A DNA stretch of 53,645 bases, taken from the NCBI GenBank assembly GCA_900770255.1, contig CAAGJN010000016.1:1-53645 (forward strand), read 5' to 3'. The stretch comes from Clostridia bacterium (lineage in GTDB: Bacteria; Bacillota; Clostridia; Oscillospirales; Acutalibacteraceae). The notes below the pieces were generated by a model. That model had not been told where the DNA came from. It saw only the letters and a list, made by a program, of their open reading frames with translations, and ran no database searches. Position 1 is the first letter of the stretch, and each line of letters opens with the position of its first letter. The translations under genes and the position numbers were made by a program. Below are positions 1 through 8,371 of the stretch, one piece after another.

Positions 1-600
1 ACATTTCTCTCTCGATTTCGGATTCTTCTGCGCCCGTTCTTTATTTTTTTCGGCTTGGCCGAACTCGTAAAGCTCGCCGGATAAGAAACCGGTCAGGAGC
101 TTTGTCAGCTCCTCAGTGGGAATAGGATTCTCCTGCCGAAACCAATAGACAAGCAGATATGCCAAAGCCCCGCTCAAAAGGATAACGCGATAATAGAACG
201 TTTCGTCGGCATCATCTTTTGAAACAAAGCGTTCGGCAAACATGCTTACACATTTTACCATTTCATCGGCAATTATACTGTCAAGGTTGTTTTTTATCAT
301 ATCCGAAAGCGGTTCCCTGTTCTCATCAAGGAGAACAGCAATGGCATCAACCGTTTCCTGCATGGTCGGCTCATCCGCAAAGCGATGAAACTGACTTTCG
401 TATTTTTTCTGTATACAAAAATGAAGAATGTCCTCCTTTGTATCAAAGAAGTTATAAAAGGTCTGACGTGACAGATCCGCATTTTTGCATATCTCCTGAA
501 CCGTTATCTGCGAATATGGCTTTTCGTGCATCAGGCGAAGAAGGCTGTCTACCAGCCACTGCTGCGATTTCAAAGCGGTAGGATTGGTTCCGTGATACAT
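1..600 (-). CDS. TetR/AcrR-family transcriptional regulator (3' end beyond window)
   Basis: Open frame of 200 codons running off the left edge. The N-terminus (residues 1-50) is a TetR-type DNA-binding domain: the helix-turn-helix reads ITVQEICKNADLSRQTFYNF and is followed by the usual F-x-x-K-E-D-I segment. The rest is a helical ligand or dimerisation domain with a hydrophobic stretch LLSGALAYLLVYWF. Start chosen at ATG 600 because AGGAG sits 6 bases upstream; an in-frame ATG at 606 abuts the Shine-Dalgarno. The gene is divergent from the sugar symporter at 721 and probably represses it and itself through the inverted repeat between them. The effector is unknown. The stop lies outside the window. 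Confidence 0.88.
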   Translation of the reverse strand, partial: MYHGTNPTALKSQQWLVDSLLRLMHEKPYSQITVQEICKNADLSRQTFYNFFDTKEDILHFCIQKKYESQFHRFADEPTMQETVDAIAVLLDENREPLSDMIKNNLDSIIADEMVKCVSMFAERFVSKDDADETFYYRVILLSGALAYLLVYWFRQENPIPTEELTKLLTGFLSGELYEFGQAEKNKERAQKNPKSREKC

Positions 601-614
601 TGACATCTCCTCTG

Positions 615-691
615 CAAATGTACAAGTTTTTGAGGCTTCGTTGACTTTACCCCGAGTTATGATAAAATATTATCAGCAACTTTTACATTTG
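615..691. promoter_or_regulatory. Divergent promoter region with inverted repeat, candidate TetR operator
   Basis: For the leftward regulator, TTGACA (690-695, - strand) is separated by 17 bases from TAATAT (667-672). For the rightward symporter, TTGACT (641-646) is 16 bases from TAAAAT (663-668). CAAATGTACAAGTT at 615-628 recurs in inverted orientation at 678-691 with one mismatch in 14. One half-site lies in the regulator's 5' UTR and the other overlaps its -35 and spacer. This is the expected layout for autorepression plus control of the neighbour; binding itself is inference. Confidence 0.6.
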
Positions 692-720
692 TCAACATCA
701 AGCAGTAAGGGGAAAGGAAT

Positions 721-2157
721 ATGAAAAAAACAGTTTGTTTGGATGAAAACGGATACCGCAAATTCGGGCTGAGGGACAAACTGGCTTATGCCGCAGGCGA
801 TTTCGGCTGCAACATGAGCTTTGCTCTCAAGGGTACGCTGTCCATATTCTGGACACAGTTCATGCGCATTGACTCGATAGTTTTTGCGGGACTTCTTCTT
901 ATTGTGCAGATTTGGGACGCAATAAACGACCCGCTTATCGGCACTCTTATCGATTCTGACCGCAGAAAATACCGGCTCGGCAAGTTCCGTACATATATAT
1001 TGATAGGTTCCAGCGGACTGCTGTTCGCAGGCGCGCTGTGTTTTGTTCCCGTGCCTGGTGCGCCGAGTATGGCAAAGAACATTATCTTCATTGCCGGATA
1101 TGTTCTGTGGGATGCTTTCTACACCATAGCAAACGTCCCTTACGGTTCAATGCTGCCTTTAATCTCCTCCAATGCCGGTGAACGCGCACAGCTTTCCACT
1201 TGGAGAAGCGTCGGTTCGATGCTGGGCAACGGACTGACAATGGCTTTGCTCCCCGTGCTTATTTATGACAGCAACGACAATCTCGTCGGCGAGCGCGTTT
1301 TTATTATCGCCATCGTGATGGGCGTGATAGGTTTCGCGGCATTCCAATATATGATTTACAACACGGTAGAACGTGTTGACCTGACGGTCAGCTGCAAGGA
1401 GGACGTGCCGAAATTCAACCTGTTCAAAGCGATATTGAATTTTTTCCGCAACCGACCCGCTCTCGGCGCCACTCTTGCTCCGGTTGCAATGTTTATCGGC
1501 ATGTACGGCGCGCAAACCGCTTCAACCGTTACATTCCAGTCCTATTTCCACAAGGCCAGCCTTTCCGGAGTGCTTCAGATTGTCGGCTACCTCCCCTTGT
1601 TCTTCTTCATGCCGTTCATACGTCAGATTGTTGACAAATGGGGCAAAAAGGAGGCCACAGCCGCCACCAGTATCGTCAGCGTTATCGCCTGCATACTGAT
1701 GTTTGTTCTTCCGATAACGCCGGACGGAAAGGGCATAGCAATATTCCTCGCGTGTCAAATTCTCAACGGTCTCGGGCAGGGAGTCTATCAGTGCGTCAGT
1801 TACTCCATGATGGCAGATGCCATCGATTACAACGAGTGGAAATACGGTTTGCGTGAAGAGGGAACAATCTATTCACTGCACTCATTCTGCCGCAAGCTGG
1901 CTCAGGGCGTCGGCCCGTCTCTCGGACTTGTTCTTGCGGTCTGGCTGGGATATGTCGCCGAAAATCAGGCCAACCAGACACCCGAAGTGGCAAAGAATAT
2001 GCTCTATCTCTATATTGCAATGACGCTTATAGGCGCGGCGCTGAGATGGATTTCCGTGGCGTTTATTTATAACCTCGACAAGAAAACATTGGCACAGATG
2101 CAATCCGAGCTGGCTGAACGCAGGAGTGCGGGCACAGCGGCAGAACAGGAGGATTAA
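721..2157 (+). CDS. GPH-family sugar:cation symporter (MelB-like)
   Basis: 478 residues with about twelve hydrophobic membrane segments. It carries the glycoside-pentoside-hexuronide family signature D-A-I-N-D-P-L-I-G at residues 66-74, preceded by F-G-L-R-D-K-L-A-Y-A-A-G-D, typical of MelB/XynP-like carriers. Such proteins import small glycosides with Na+ or H+. RBS GGGGAAAGG lies just before ATG 721. The next gene starts immediately after, so this looks like the import step of an operon with the GH3 and HAD genes. The substrate cannot be read from the sequence; neighbouring enzymes suggest a galactose- or hexosamine-containing oligosaccharide. Confidence 0.9.
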   Translation: MKKTVCLDENGYRKFGLRDKLAYAAGDFGCNMSFALKGTLSIFWTQFMRIDSIVFAGLLLIVQIWDAINDPLIGTLIDSDRRKYRLGKFRTYILIGSSGLLFAGALCFVPVPGAPSMAKNIIFIAGYVLWDAFYTIANVPYGSMLPLISSNAGERAQLSTWRSVGSMLGNGLTMALLPVLIYDSNDNLVGERVFIIAIVMGVIGFAAFQYMIYNTVERVDLTVSCKEDVPKFNLFKAILNFFRNRPALGATLAPVAMFIGMYGAQTASTVTFQSYFHKASLSGVLQIVGYLPLFFFMPFIRQIVDKWGKKEATAATSIVSVIACILMFVLPITPDGKGIAIFLACQILNGLGQGVYQCVSYSMMADAIDYNEWKYGLREEGTIYSLHSFCRKLAQGVGPSLGLVLAVWLGYVAENQANQTPEVAKNMLYLYIAMTLIGAALRWISVAFIYNLDKKTLAQMQSELAERRSAGTAAEQED

Positions 2158-2158
2158 T

Positions 2159-3913
2159 ATGGATTACACAAAAAAGCCGTTCTATTTGACGCAGGACGAC
2201 CTCAAATGGGTCGAAGAGACATTCTCAGGCATGACGCAGGAGGAAAAGCTCAATCAGGTATTTGTCGACATGCTCTGGAACAACCCTCCCAAAGAGGTGG
2301 AGAAAATACAGAGCACCTACCAGTTCGGCGGATTCAGATACAACAACATGTCGGCAGAAAAGCTCTATGAGCAGAACGCCGCAATTCAGCGCTCCGGCAA
2401 AATCCCTGCGCTGATTGCCGCCAATGTCGAGGCCGGCGGAAGCGGCGCGGTCTCCGGCGGCACAAAAATCGGCGAAGGCATCGCCTGCGCCGCAACCAAT
2501 GATCCCGAAAGCGCTTACTACATGGGATATTACGGCTGCAAAGAGGCCGCCGCGGTGGGCTGCAACTGGACTTTTGCGCCGGTTGTCGATATTGACATCA
2601 ACTGGCGCAACTGCGTTATCCCGACAAGATGCTTCGGCAACGACGCCGACAGGGTCCTCAACATGGGACTCGCCTATATGCGCGGCGCCCGCGACGCGGG
2701 TGTTGCCTGCTGCATGAAACACTTCCCCGGCGACGGCTGCGACGAGCGCGACCAGCACCTCGCCACCACCGTGAACACTCTCTCCTGCGAGGAATGGGAT
2801 AACAGCTTCGGAAAAGTCTATAAGGGAATGATCGACGCCGGTGTGCCGAGCGTTATGATAGGCCATATTATGCAGCCGGCATACAGCCGCGCGCTGCGCC
2901 CCGGAATAAAGGACGATGAGATTATGCCCGCTACCGTAGCTCCCGAACTGCTCCAGGATTTGCTGCGCGGCAAGCTGGGCTTCAACGGGCTGATCATAAC
3001 AGACGCGACGCACATGGTCGGTATAACGTCAAAGAAACGCCGCCACGATTTCATTCCCGAAATGCTCATGGCGGGCTGCGACATGATCCTTTATTACCGC
3101 GTGCATGACGAGGACATCGGTTATCTCAAAGAGGCTCTCGCAGACGGCCGTCTCACACAGGAGAGACTCAATGAAGCGGTTAAAACCGTTCTCGCCTTCA
3201 AGGCGTCGCTAAAACTGCACGAGAAGAGCAGGAAAAATACTCTCATGCCGTCTAAGGACGGTCTGTCCGTCATCGGCTGCGACGAGCACAAGAAAAAGGC
3301 CGCAGAGATTATTGACAAGTCGATAACTCTTGTAAAGAACACGCGGGGTCAGCTTCCCCTGACGCCCGAAAAGCACAGGCGAATCGTTATCTACACCGTT
3401 CAAAGCGGCGGACTTACAACGATGATAAAGAACATTGCCTTCGGCGGAAAAAGCAAAAGCGTAAGCCAGGTGCTTGCAGATGAGCTCAAAACACAGGGCT
3501 TTGAGCCTACCATATACAAGGTCAACTATCTTAAATATCTGAGTCCGCACGGTATCAACGGCAAAAAAGCTCTTGCCGACACATCGATAAAGGAATTCGT
3601 GAACACCTACGACGCGGCCATTGTGCTTTGCAATATAGGTTCTTTTTCCACCACCAACGAACGCAGCCTGCACTGGACTATCCCCATGGGGCCGGAAATA
3701 CCGTGGTATGCCTCCGAAATCCCCACAGTAGCAATCTCCGTTGCGCATCCGTTCCATCTCATCGACCTTGCAATGGTTCCCACTTATATAAACACCTACA
3801 ACAGCAGTAAGGAGGCCATACGTCAGACGGTTCTGAAAATCATGGGCAAATCCGAGTTCAAAGGCACAAGTCCCGTTGACGCTTTCTGCGGCATGTGGGA
3901 CACCACCCTGTGA
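2159..3913 (+). CDS. GH3-family beta-N-acetylhexosaminidase-like enzyme (NagZ type)
   Basis: 584 residues. The NagZ-type loop K-H-F-P-G-D-G with downstream D-x-H (KHFPGDGCDERDQH, from about residue 187) supplies the Asp/His acid-base dyad of this GH3 subgroup. LIITDATHM around residue 282 holds the likely Asp nucleophile. A C-terminal GH3_C-like domain follows (about 370-584). There is no signal peptide, so it should be cytoplasmic and cleave terminal beta-linked GlcNAc or a related sugar from imported oligosaccharides. Start ATG 2159 is used because GGAGG lies 7 bases upstream; the upstream in-frame start at 2126 would overlap the symporter. An alternative substrate such as a beta-glucoside cannot be excluded. 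Confidence 0.85.
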   Translation: MDYTKKPFYLTQDDLKWVEETFSGMTQEEKLNQVFVDMLWNNPPKEVEKIQSTYQFGGFRYNNMSAEKLYEQNAAIQRSGKIPALIAANVEAGGSGAVSGGTKIGEGIACAATNDPESAYYMGYYGCKEAAAVGCNWTFAPVVDIDINWRNCVIPTRCFGNDADRVLNMGLAYMRGARDAGVACCMKHFPGDGCDERDQHLATTVNTLSCEEWDNSFGKVYKGMIDAGVPSVMIGHIMQPAYSRALRPGIKDDEIMPATVAPELLQDLLRGKLGFNGLIITDATHMVGITSKKRRHDFIPEMLMAGCDMILYYRVHDEDIGYLKEALADGRLTQERLNEAVKTVLAFKASLKLHEKSRKNTLMPSKDGLSVIGCDEHKKKAAEIIDKSITLVKNTRGQLPLTPEKHRRIVIYTVQSGGLTTMIKNIAFGGKSKSVSQVLADELKTQGFEPTIYKVNYLKYLSPHGINGKKALADTSIKEFVNTYDAAIVLCNIGSFSTTNERSLHWTIPMGPEIPWYASEIPTVAISVAHPFHLIDLAMVPTYINTYNSSKEAIRQTVLKIMGKSEFKGTSPVDAFCGMWDTTL

Positions 3914-3922
3914 GGCATTTGT

Positions 3923-4741
3923 ATGAAAAACTTTCTGATCTGTATTGATTCCGACGGCTGCGCCGTGGACTCAATGGAAATAAAGCACCGCCGCTGTTTC
4001 GGTCCGTGCATGATCGAGGTGTGGCACCTTGAAAAATGGCAGGATGAAATCCTGAACCGCTGGAATGAGATAAACCTATACACAAGGACCAGAGGGATAA
4101 ACCGCTTCCTCGCTCTTGAAATCATACTCACGCAGATAAACGACTCATACATGAGAATCGACGGGATTGATGAGTATCAAAAATGGTGCAGAGAAGCAAA
4201 AACCTTTTCAAACGCCGCAGCAAGGGAACAGGCGGAGCTGACGCATCAGCCGATTTTTGAACAGGTTCTCTCATGGTCCTCCGCAGTCAACAGCCGTATT
4301 GAGAGCATCGGCCCGGAAATCCGACCGTTTGACGGCGTGAAAGACGCTTTGGCGCAGATGAAGCAAAAGGCTGACATCGCCGTCGTCTCATCCGCCAATC
4401 CAAGGGCGGTGAACGACGAATGGACACGCTTCGGGCTTATAGAATACACGGATTTTGTCATGGCGCAGGACTCCGGGACGAAATCGGCGGGAATTCGACG
4501 CATGATTGATTCGGGATATGCCCCCCGTCGGATCCTTATGATAGGCGACGCGCCCGGCGATGAAGAAGCGGCAAAGGAGAACGGCGTACTCTACTATCCG
4601 ATTCTCGCCGGACATGAGAGCGAGTCGTGGAAGCTGCTCCGCAGCGAAGCTCTCGAAAGGTTCTTTGGCGACGGATACGATGAATATTATCAAAACGCTC
4701 TGACTGCAAAATTCCACAGCAACCTCGGATATTCTCTTTAA
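3923..4741 (+). CDS. HAD-superfamily hydrolase (phosphatase-like)
   Basis: 272 residues. HAD motif I is CIDSDGCAVD, with nucleophile D9 and D11. Motif II is probably VVSSAN near 153-158, and motif IV is MIGDAPGDEEAA with D209 and D213. The helical cap (about 15-120) is longer than in phosphoglycolate phosphatases. It follows the GH3 gene by 9 bases and ends at a strong terminator, so it is the last gene of the symporter operon. A sugar-phosphate phosphatase role is plausible from context; the substrate is unknown. Confidence 0.8.
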   Translation: MKNFLICIDSDGCAVDSMEIKHRRCFGPCMIEVWHLEKWQDEILNRWNEINLYTRTRGINRFLALEIILTQINDSYMRIDGIDEYQKWCREAKTFSNAAAREQAELTHQPIFEQVLSWSSAVNSRIESIGPEIRPFDGVKDALAQMKQKADIAVVSSANPRAVNDEWTRFGLIEYTDFVMAQDSGTKSAGIRRMIDSGYAPRRILMIGDAPGDEEAAKENGVLYYPILAGHESESWKLLRSEALERFFGDGYDEYYQNALTAKFHSNLGYSL

Positions 4742-4743
4742 CA

Positions 4744-4779
4744 AAAATACCCCGTATCAATTAAGATGCGGGGTATTTT
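4744..4779 (+). terminator. Rho-independent terminator after the symporter-GH3-HAD operon
   Basis: Fourteen-base stem AAAATACCCCGTAT pairing with ATGCGGGGTATTTT (one G-T wobble), loop of 8 bases. It ends in a T-rich stretch and lies 2 bases after the HAD stop codon. Confidence 0.85.
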
Positions 4780-4884
4780 ATCATGTACGTGGTTTTATGT
4801 GCGCGATTTATCAGGGCCGTTTTGCCGGCCTGCCCTTCAGGAAAAAAGCTGTTTGCGGCCATAAGAAAAGAACGTCGTGCATTC

Positions 4885-4936
4885 TTGACAGCGTGATTTT
4901 CGCGTTATATAATTGAGAAAAATGTGCTCGTGCACG
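4885..4936 (+). promoter_or_regulatory. Consensus promoter and candidate LacI-type operator
   Basis: TTGACA (4885-4890), 17-base spacer, TATAAT (4908-4913): a full consensus promoter. From about +3 lies GTGCTCGTGCAC (4924-4935), which is palindromic around a central CG at 10 of 12 positions, the form used by LacI/GalR regulators. A related copy, GTGCTCGTGAACGG, sits at 6024-6037 before the next gene. Autoregulation by the adjacent LacI-family protein is inferred. Confidence 0.65.
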
Positions 4937-4987
4937 GTAAAATATTATATAGCTGCATACGCAAAAAAAATCAAAGGAGGGATGCAA

Positions 4988-6001
4988 ATGCCGATAACGG
5001 CAAAGGAAATTGCAGCGCTGGCCGGAGTTAGCCGCGGCACGGTGGACCGCGCTTTAAAAAACCGCCCCGGGATTAAAGAGGAAACCAAACAGCGCATTTT
5101 GGAAATTGCAAAAAAATACAATTATAAGCCTAATATTATCGGCAAGGCGCTTGTGTATTCAGGAAAGCCGATTCACGTTCCCGTGATCCTCAACAGCATC
5201 GGAAATCCTTTTTTTGACGACGTCAAGGCCGGCATTTTCTCCGCTCAGGAGGCTTTTGCAAGCTACGGTTTTCAAATTGACATCTCGGAATTCAAGGGAT
5301 ATGACGCGGAGGATCTTCTGAAAATGCTTGACGAGCTTCCCGAGGACACGGCACAGCTCGTTCTGACACCGATTTGCGATGCTGCGGTTGAAAAAAAGCT
5401 GCACTGCCTCAAGGAAAAGGGCGTTAGGATAATTATGCTCTCAAGCGCGCTTGAGGGCATCCCCGGCTCCGTTTATGTCGGCTGCGACTACCTGAAGAGC
5501 GGCCGCGTTGCGGGGCGGCTGACAGGGCTTCTGTCCGCGGGGCAGGCCAAGCTCTATATCATAACCGGCAGTTCTCAGCACAAGGGACACTCGCAGCGCG
5601 TGGAGGGTATGATAGATATTTTGAAAAATGAGTATCCCTCCGTTGAGCTTATAGGCATATCGGAAAATCACGACGATGACGACACCGCATATCGGGTGAT
5701 GAAATCGGCTTTTATGAAGCACCCGGAAATCAATTTTGTCTATATTACCGCAGGCGGCGTCAACGGCACTTTGCGCGCTGTCAGAGAGCAGATGAACAAT
5801 GTGCGTGTGTGCGCCTTTGACGAAACGGCCGTCACTCGGGATGCCCTGCGCAGCGGAAGCGTCCTTGCCACGATCTGCCAGCAACCGTTTGAGCAGGGCT
5901 ATCAGTCAATCAAAGCACTGTTCGATGCTATCATTCTGAAAAAAGAAGCTCAAGGCCCGATATATACCGAGCTGTCGATAAAGGTTGACCAGTCCCTTTA
6001 A
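4988..6001 (+). CDS. LacI/GalR-family transcriptional regulator
   Basis: 337 residues. Residues 1-50 form a LacI helix-turn-helix and hinge: AKEIAALAGVSRGTVDRALK is the classic DNA-reading helix pair. It is followed by a periplasmic-binding-protein-like sugar domain (about 58-337) with VILNSIGNPFFDDVKAGI near its start, as in ribose-type binding folds. ATG 4988 is chosen because AGGAGG lies 7 bases upstream; ATG 4982 is only 1 base from it and a further upstream start would lie on the promoter. It probably senses a sugar or sugar phosphate and controls itself and the downstream glycosidase genes through CG-centred operators. Confidence 0.9.
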   Translation: MPITAKEIAALAGVSRGTVDRALKNRPGIKEETKQRILEIAKKYNYKPNIIGKALVYSGKPIHVPVILNSIGNPFFDDVKAGIFSAQEAFASYGFQIDISEFKGYDAEDLLKMLDELPEDTAQLVLTPICDAAVEKKLHCLKEKGVRIIMLSSALEGIPGSVYVGCDYLKSGRVAGRLTGLLSAGQAKLYIITGSSQHKGHSQRVEGMIDILKNEYPSVELIGISENHDDDDTAYRVMKSAFMKHPEINFVYITAGGVNGTLRAVREQMNNVRVCAFDETAVTRDALRSGSVLATICQQPFEQGYQSIKALFDAIILKKEAQGPIYTELSIKVDQSL

Positions 6002-6023
6002 GAATCTGCTTTTTAAAAATTTC

Positions 6024-6037
6024 GTGCTCGTGAACGG
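6024..6037 (+). promoter_or_regulatory. Second copy of the LacI-type operator motif
   Basis: GTGCTCGTGAACGG matches the motif at 4924-4937 in 13 of 14 positions and lies 10 bases before the start of the 774-residue gene, overlapping its RBS region. Its location between the regulator and the glycosidase genes fits a roadblock or translational-start operator. It is less palindromic than the first copy. Confidence 0.5.
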
Positions 6038-6046
6038 AGTTTAAAC

Positions 6047-8371
6047 ATGAAATATTTCTCTGTTATTCAATATTCAGACGATAACAATATCGCCGATGAA
6101 TCCCGCTTCCCGCCGTGTGAGGAAAACAGCTCGGGCGGAATACTGCTACGGATACATACGGAAAAATCCGGTGATGGGGCCGAAAGGACGCAAGCCGTCT
6201 TTTCAGTCAGAAAAAAGCAGGCGAAAAAATCCGCTGTAAGATTTGTGCTGGAGGAGCCGGAGTGGGACACAAACAACTATGTCTTTGCGCCCGCCGCGCT
6301 CTACAACGGCAACCGATTCAGCAGCATATGCAAAGAATATCCCCCTATGCTGACTCAAGAGGAGGCGCGGCGCTTTGACGGAAGATCTGTTTTGACTGAC
6401 GTTCCCCGGCTTTCTCAGGACGGCAACGGCTGCGTTCAGCTGAGCGCCGGCGATTTGTCATTCCCCTGCATCGGCTACTATTCGCCTAAAAATCAGAGCG
6501 GATATCTGATGTTTTTCCGCCAAAAAAACGAGCTCGGCGATTTCGGCATAACTGTTCGGGAGGACGCCTCAAAAAGAACAGCATCATTTATTTTATCCTC
6601 CCCCTGTGTACGCACACCGTACAAATACGCCATGTGCACAACAAGCGAGAAATCGGACGACGCGGGAGCGGCGCTCAAACCCGGGGACACCGTAACCTTT
6701 TCGTTTTCCGAATATCGTTTTAAATGCCGCAGTATTACCGACTTTTTCAGCATGTTCCTCCGCTGCCGTCAGACGCAGCCGCTCCCGCGAAGCCACCCGA
6801 ACAATGTTCCGTGGCATTATGCATTCAAATTGATTGAAGAAAAGTATAACCGCCGCAACTGGGTGGAGGACTTCGGTTTCTATACCTCCTCGGAGGCGCA
6901 GTCCGGCATCTTCCGCCAATGGCAGACCGGATGGGTCGGCGGCGCGATAAACACTCTGCCCGGCCTGAAGCTGGGATGTGACGAGACAAAGGAGAAAAGC
7001 CGCCGTACGCTTGATTTTGTGTTCGGCAAAATTCAGCATAAGAGCGGCTTTTTATACGGTTTGTTCTGCGACGGCAGAGCATACGGAGACGATTTTCTCA
7101 ATCAGGAGAACACAAACATTGTTATGAGCCGCAAGAACGCTGACGCACTCTACTATCTCGCCAAGCAGATGCTGTTTCTGCGCGAAAGCGGAGAGGCTGT
7201 CAGCCCGGAATGGATAAGCGGGCTGCAGCGTCTGGCCGAGGCGTTCCTATCCTTTTTTGAAAATAACGGCGACATAGGACAGTTCATAGACATTGATAAG
7301 GGAAAGCCGTACATCGGAGGATCTGCAAGCGGCGGCCTGGTCTGCGCGGGACTTGCGCTGTGCGCCTGCTATTTCAGCCGTCCGAACTATCTTGACGCCG
7401 CGCAAAAAATTGCCGAAGAGTATTACGAAAAATACATATCTAAGGGCTTCTCTAACGGCGGCCCGGGTGAGATCTTATCATGTCCCGACAGCGAATCCGC
7501 CTTTGCGCTGCTGGAGAGCTTTGTAACGCTGTATCGCTGCACCAAGAATACGCTGTGGCTGAAATATGCCGAGGATACCGCTGCTCTGTGTTCAAGTTGG
7601 TGTGTCGGCTACGATTACAGCTACTCAAAAGACACCCAATTTTTTGAGCGCGGAACCACGACCACGGGCGCCGTGTGGGCAAATGTGCAGAATAAGCACG
7701 CCGCGCCGGGGATCTGCACGATGTCGGGAGAGTCGTTTCTGCATCTCTATCGCGCGACCGGGAACATAGCTTATCTCGAGCTGCTGAAAGATATTTCACA
7801 CAACCTGACGCAGTATCTGAGCACCCCGGAAAATCCGATTTACGCAAGCTATGTCTGGCACAACAGACCGGCACACACGCAAAAGCTGCTGCGCCGAAAA
7901 TATGCAAAAGCAGTATTTTCCCTGTCCCGCAGCAGCCCTCTCATGCAGAAGAAGCTTTTATCGGCCTATCAAAATCTCTTCAATCCAGTCGGCCGGATCA
8001 ACGAGCGTGTGAACCTCTCCGACTGGGAGGGAAAAAACAATGTCGGCGAAGTGCCGTTCGGCTCATGCTGGTGTGAAGTCTCCGCAATGCTGACTTATTC
8101 CGAACTGCCGGCCGTATATATACGACCCGATACCGGCTTGTGCTTTGCTCTCGATCATATTATATGTTCTGTCAAAAGCCTGACCGATGATAAGCTGACA
8201 GTCGAGCTTTACAACCCCACAAGTTACGATGCGGACTATCGGATTTTTACAGACAACTCAGCATGCGGCTCGCCGCTGCCTGCGGAAAAATCCCTGCCCC
8301 TGAAGACCGTCTCCCTCTGTGCAGGAGAACGCAGGGAGCTGAGAATAAACAGGAGGAACACAGATGTTTGA
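6047..8371 (+). CDS. Unrecognised 774-residue protein of a glycan locus, possible six-hairpin-type enzyme
   Basis: I do not recognise the family. The first ~230 residues look beta-rich. Residues ~250-640 are helix-rich with repeated aromatic/Trp-Gly segments (GWVGGAI, GFLYGLFCDG, CTMSGESFLHLYRATGN), resembling an (alpha/alpha)6 toroid as in several glycoside hydrolase and lyase families. A C-terminal beta domain follows (about 680-774). No signal peptide is seen, so it is probably cytoplasmic. RBS GGAG lies 7 bases upstream. The stop overlaps the GH35 start by 8 bases, implying translational coupling. A glycosidase or epimerase acting with the GH35 enzyme is inferred from context only. Confidence 0.6.
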   Translation: MKYFSVIQYSDDNNIADESRFPPCEENSSGGILLRIHTEKSGDGAERTQAVFSVRKKQAKKSAVRFVLEEPEWDTNNYVFAPAALYNGNRFSSICKEYPPMLTQEEARRFDGRSVLTDVPRLSQDGNGCVQLSAGDLSFPCIGYYSPKNQSGYLMFFRQKNELGDFGITVREDASKRTASFILSSPCVRTPYKYAMCTTSEKSDDAGAALKPGDTVTFSFSEYRFKCRSITDFFSMFLRCRQTQPLPRSHPNNVPWHYAFKLIEEKYNRRNWVEDFGFYTSSEAQSGIFRQWQTGWVGGAINTLPGLKLGCDETKEKSRRTLDFVFGKIQHKSGFLYGLFCDGRAYGDDFLNQENTNIVMSRKNADALYYLAKQMLFLRESGEAVSPEWISGLQRLAEAFLSFFENNGDIGQFIDIDKGKPYIGGSASGGLVCAGLALCACYFSRPNYLDAAQKIAEEYYEKYISKGFSNGGPGEILSCPDSESAFALLESFVTLYRCTKNTLWLKYAEDTAALCSSWCVGYDYSYSKDTQFFERGTTTTGAVWANVQNKHAAPGICTMSGESFLHLYRATGNIAYLELLKDISHNLTQYLSTPENPIYASYVWHNRPAHTQKLLRRKYAKAVFSLSRSSPLMQKKLLSAYQNLFNPVGRINERVNLSDWEGKNNVGEVPFGSCWCEVSAMLTYSELPAVYIRPDTGLCFALDHIICSVKSLTDDKLTVELYNPTSYDADYRIFTDNSACGSPLPAEKSLPLKTVSLCAGERRELRINRRNTDV

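Noticed and set aside
2225..3013. 262-codon - strand frame opposite the GH3 gene
   Set aside because: Antisense of conserved GH3 motifs; composition is Ala/Gly/Val-rich without structure.
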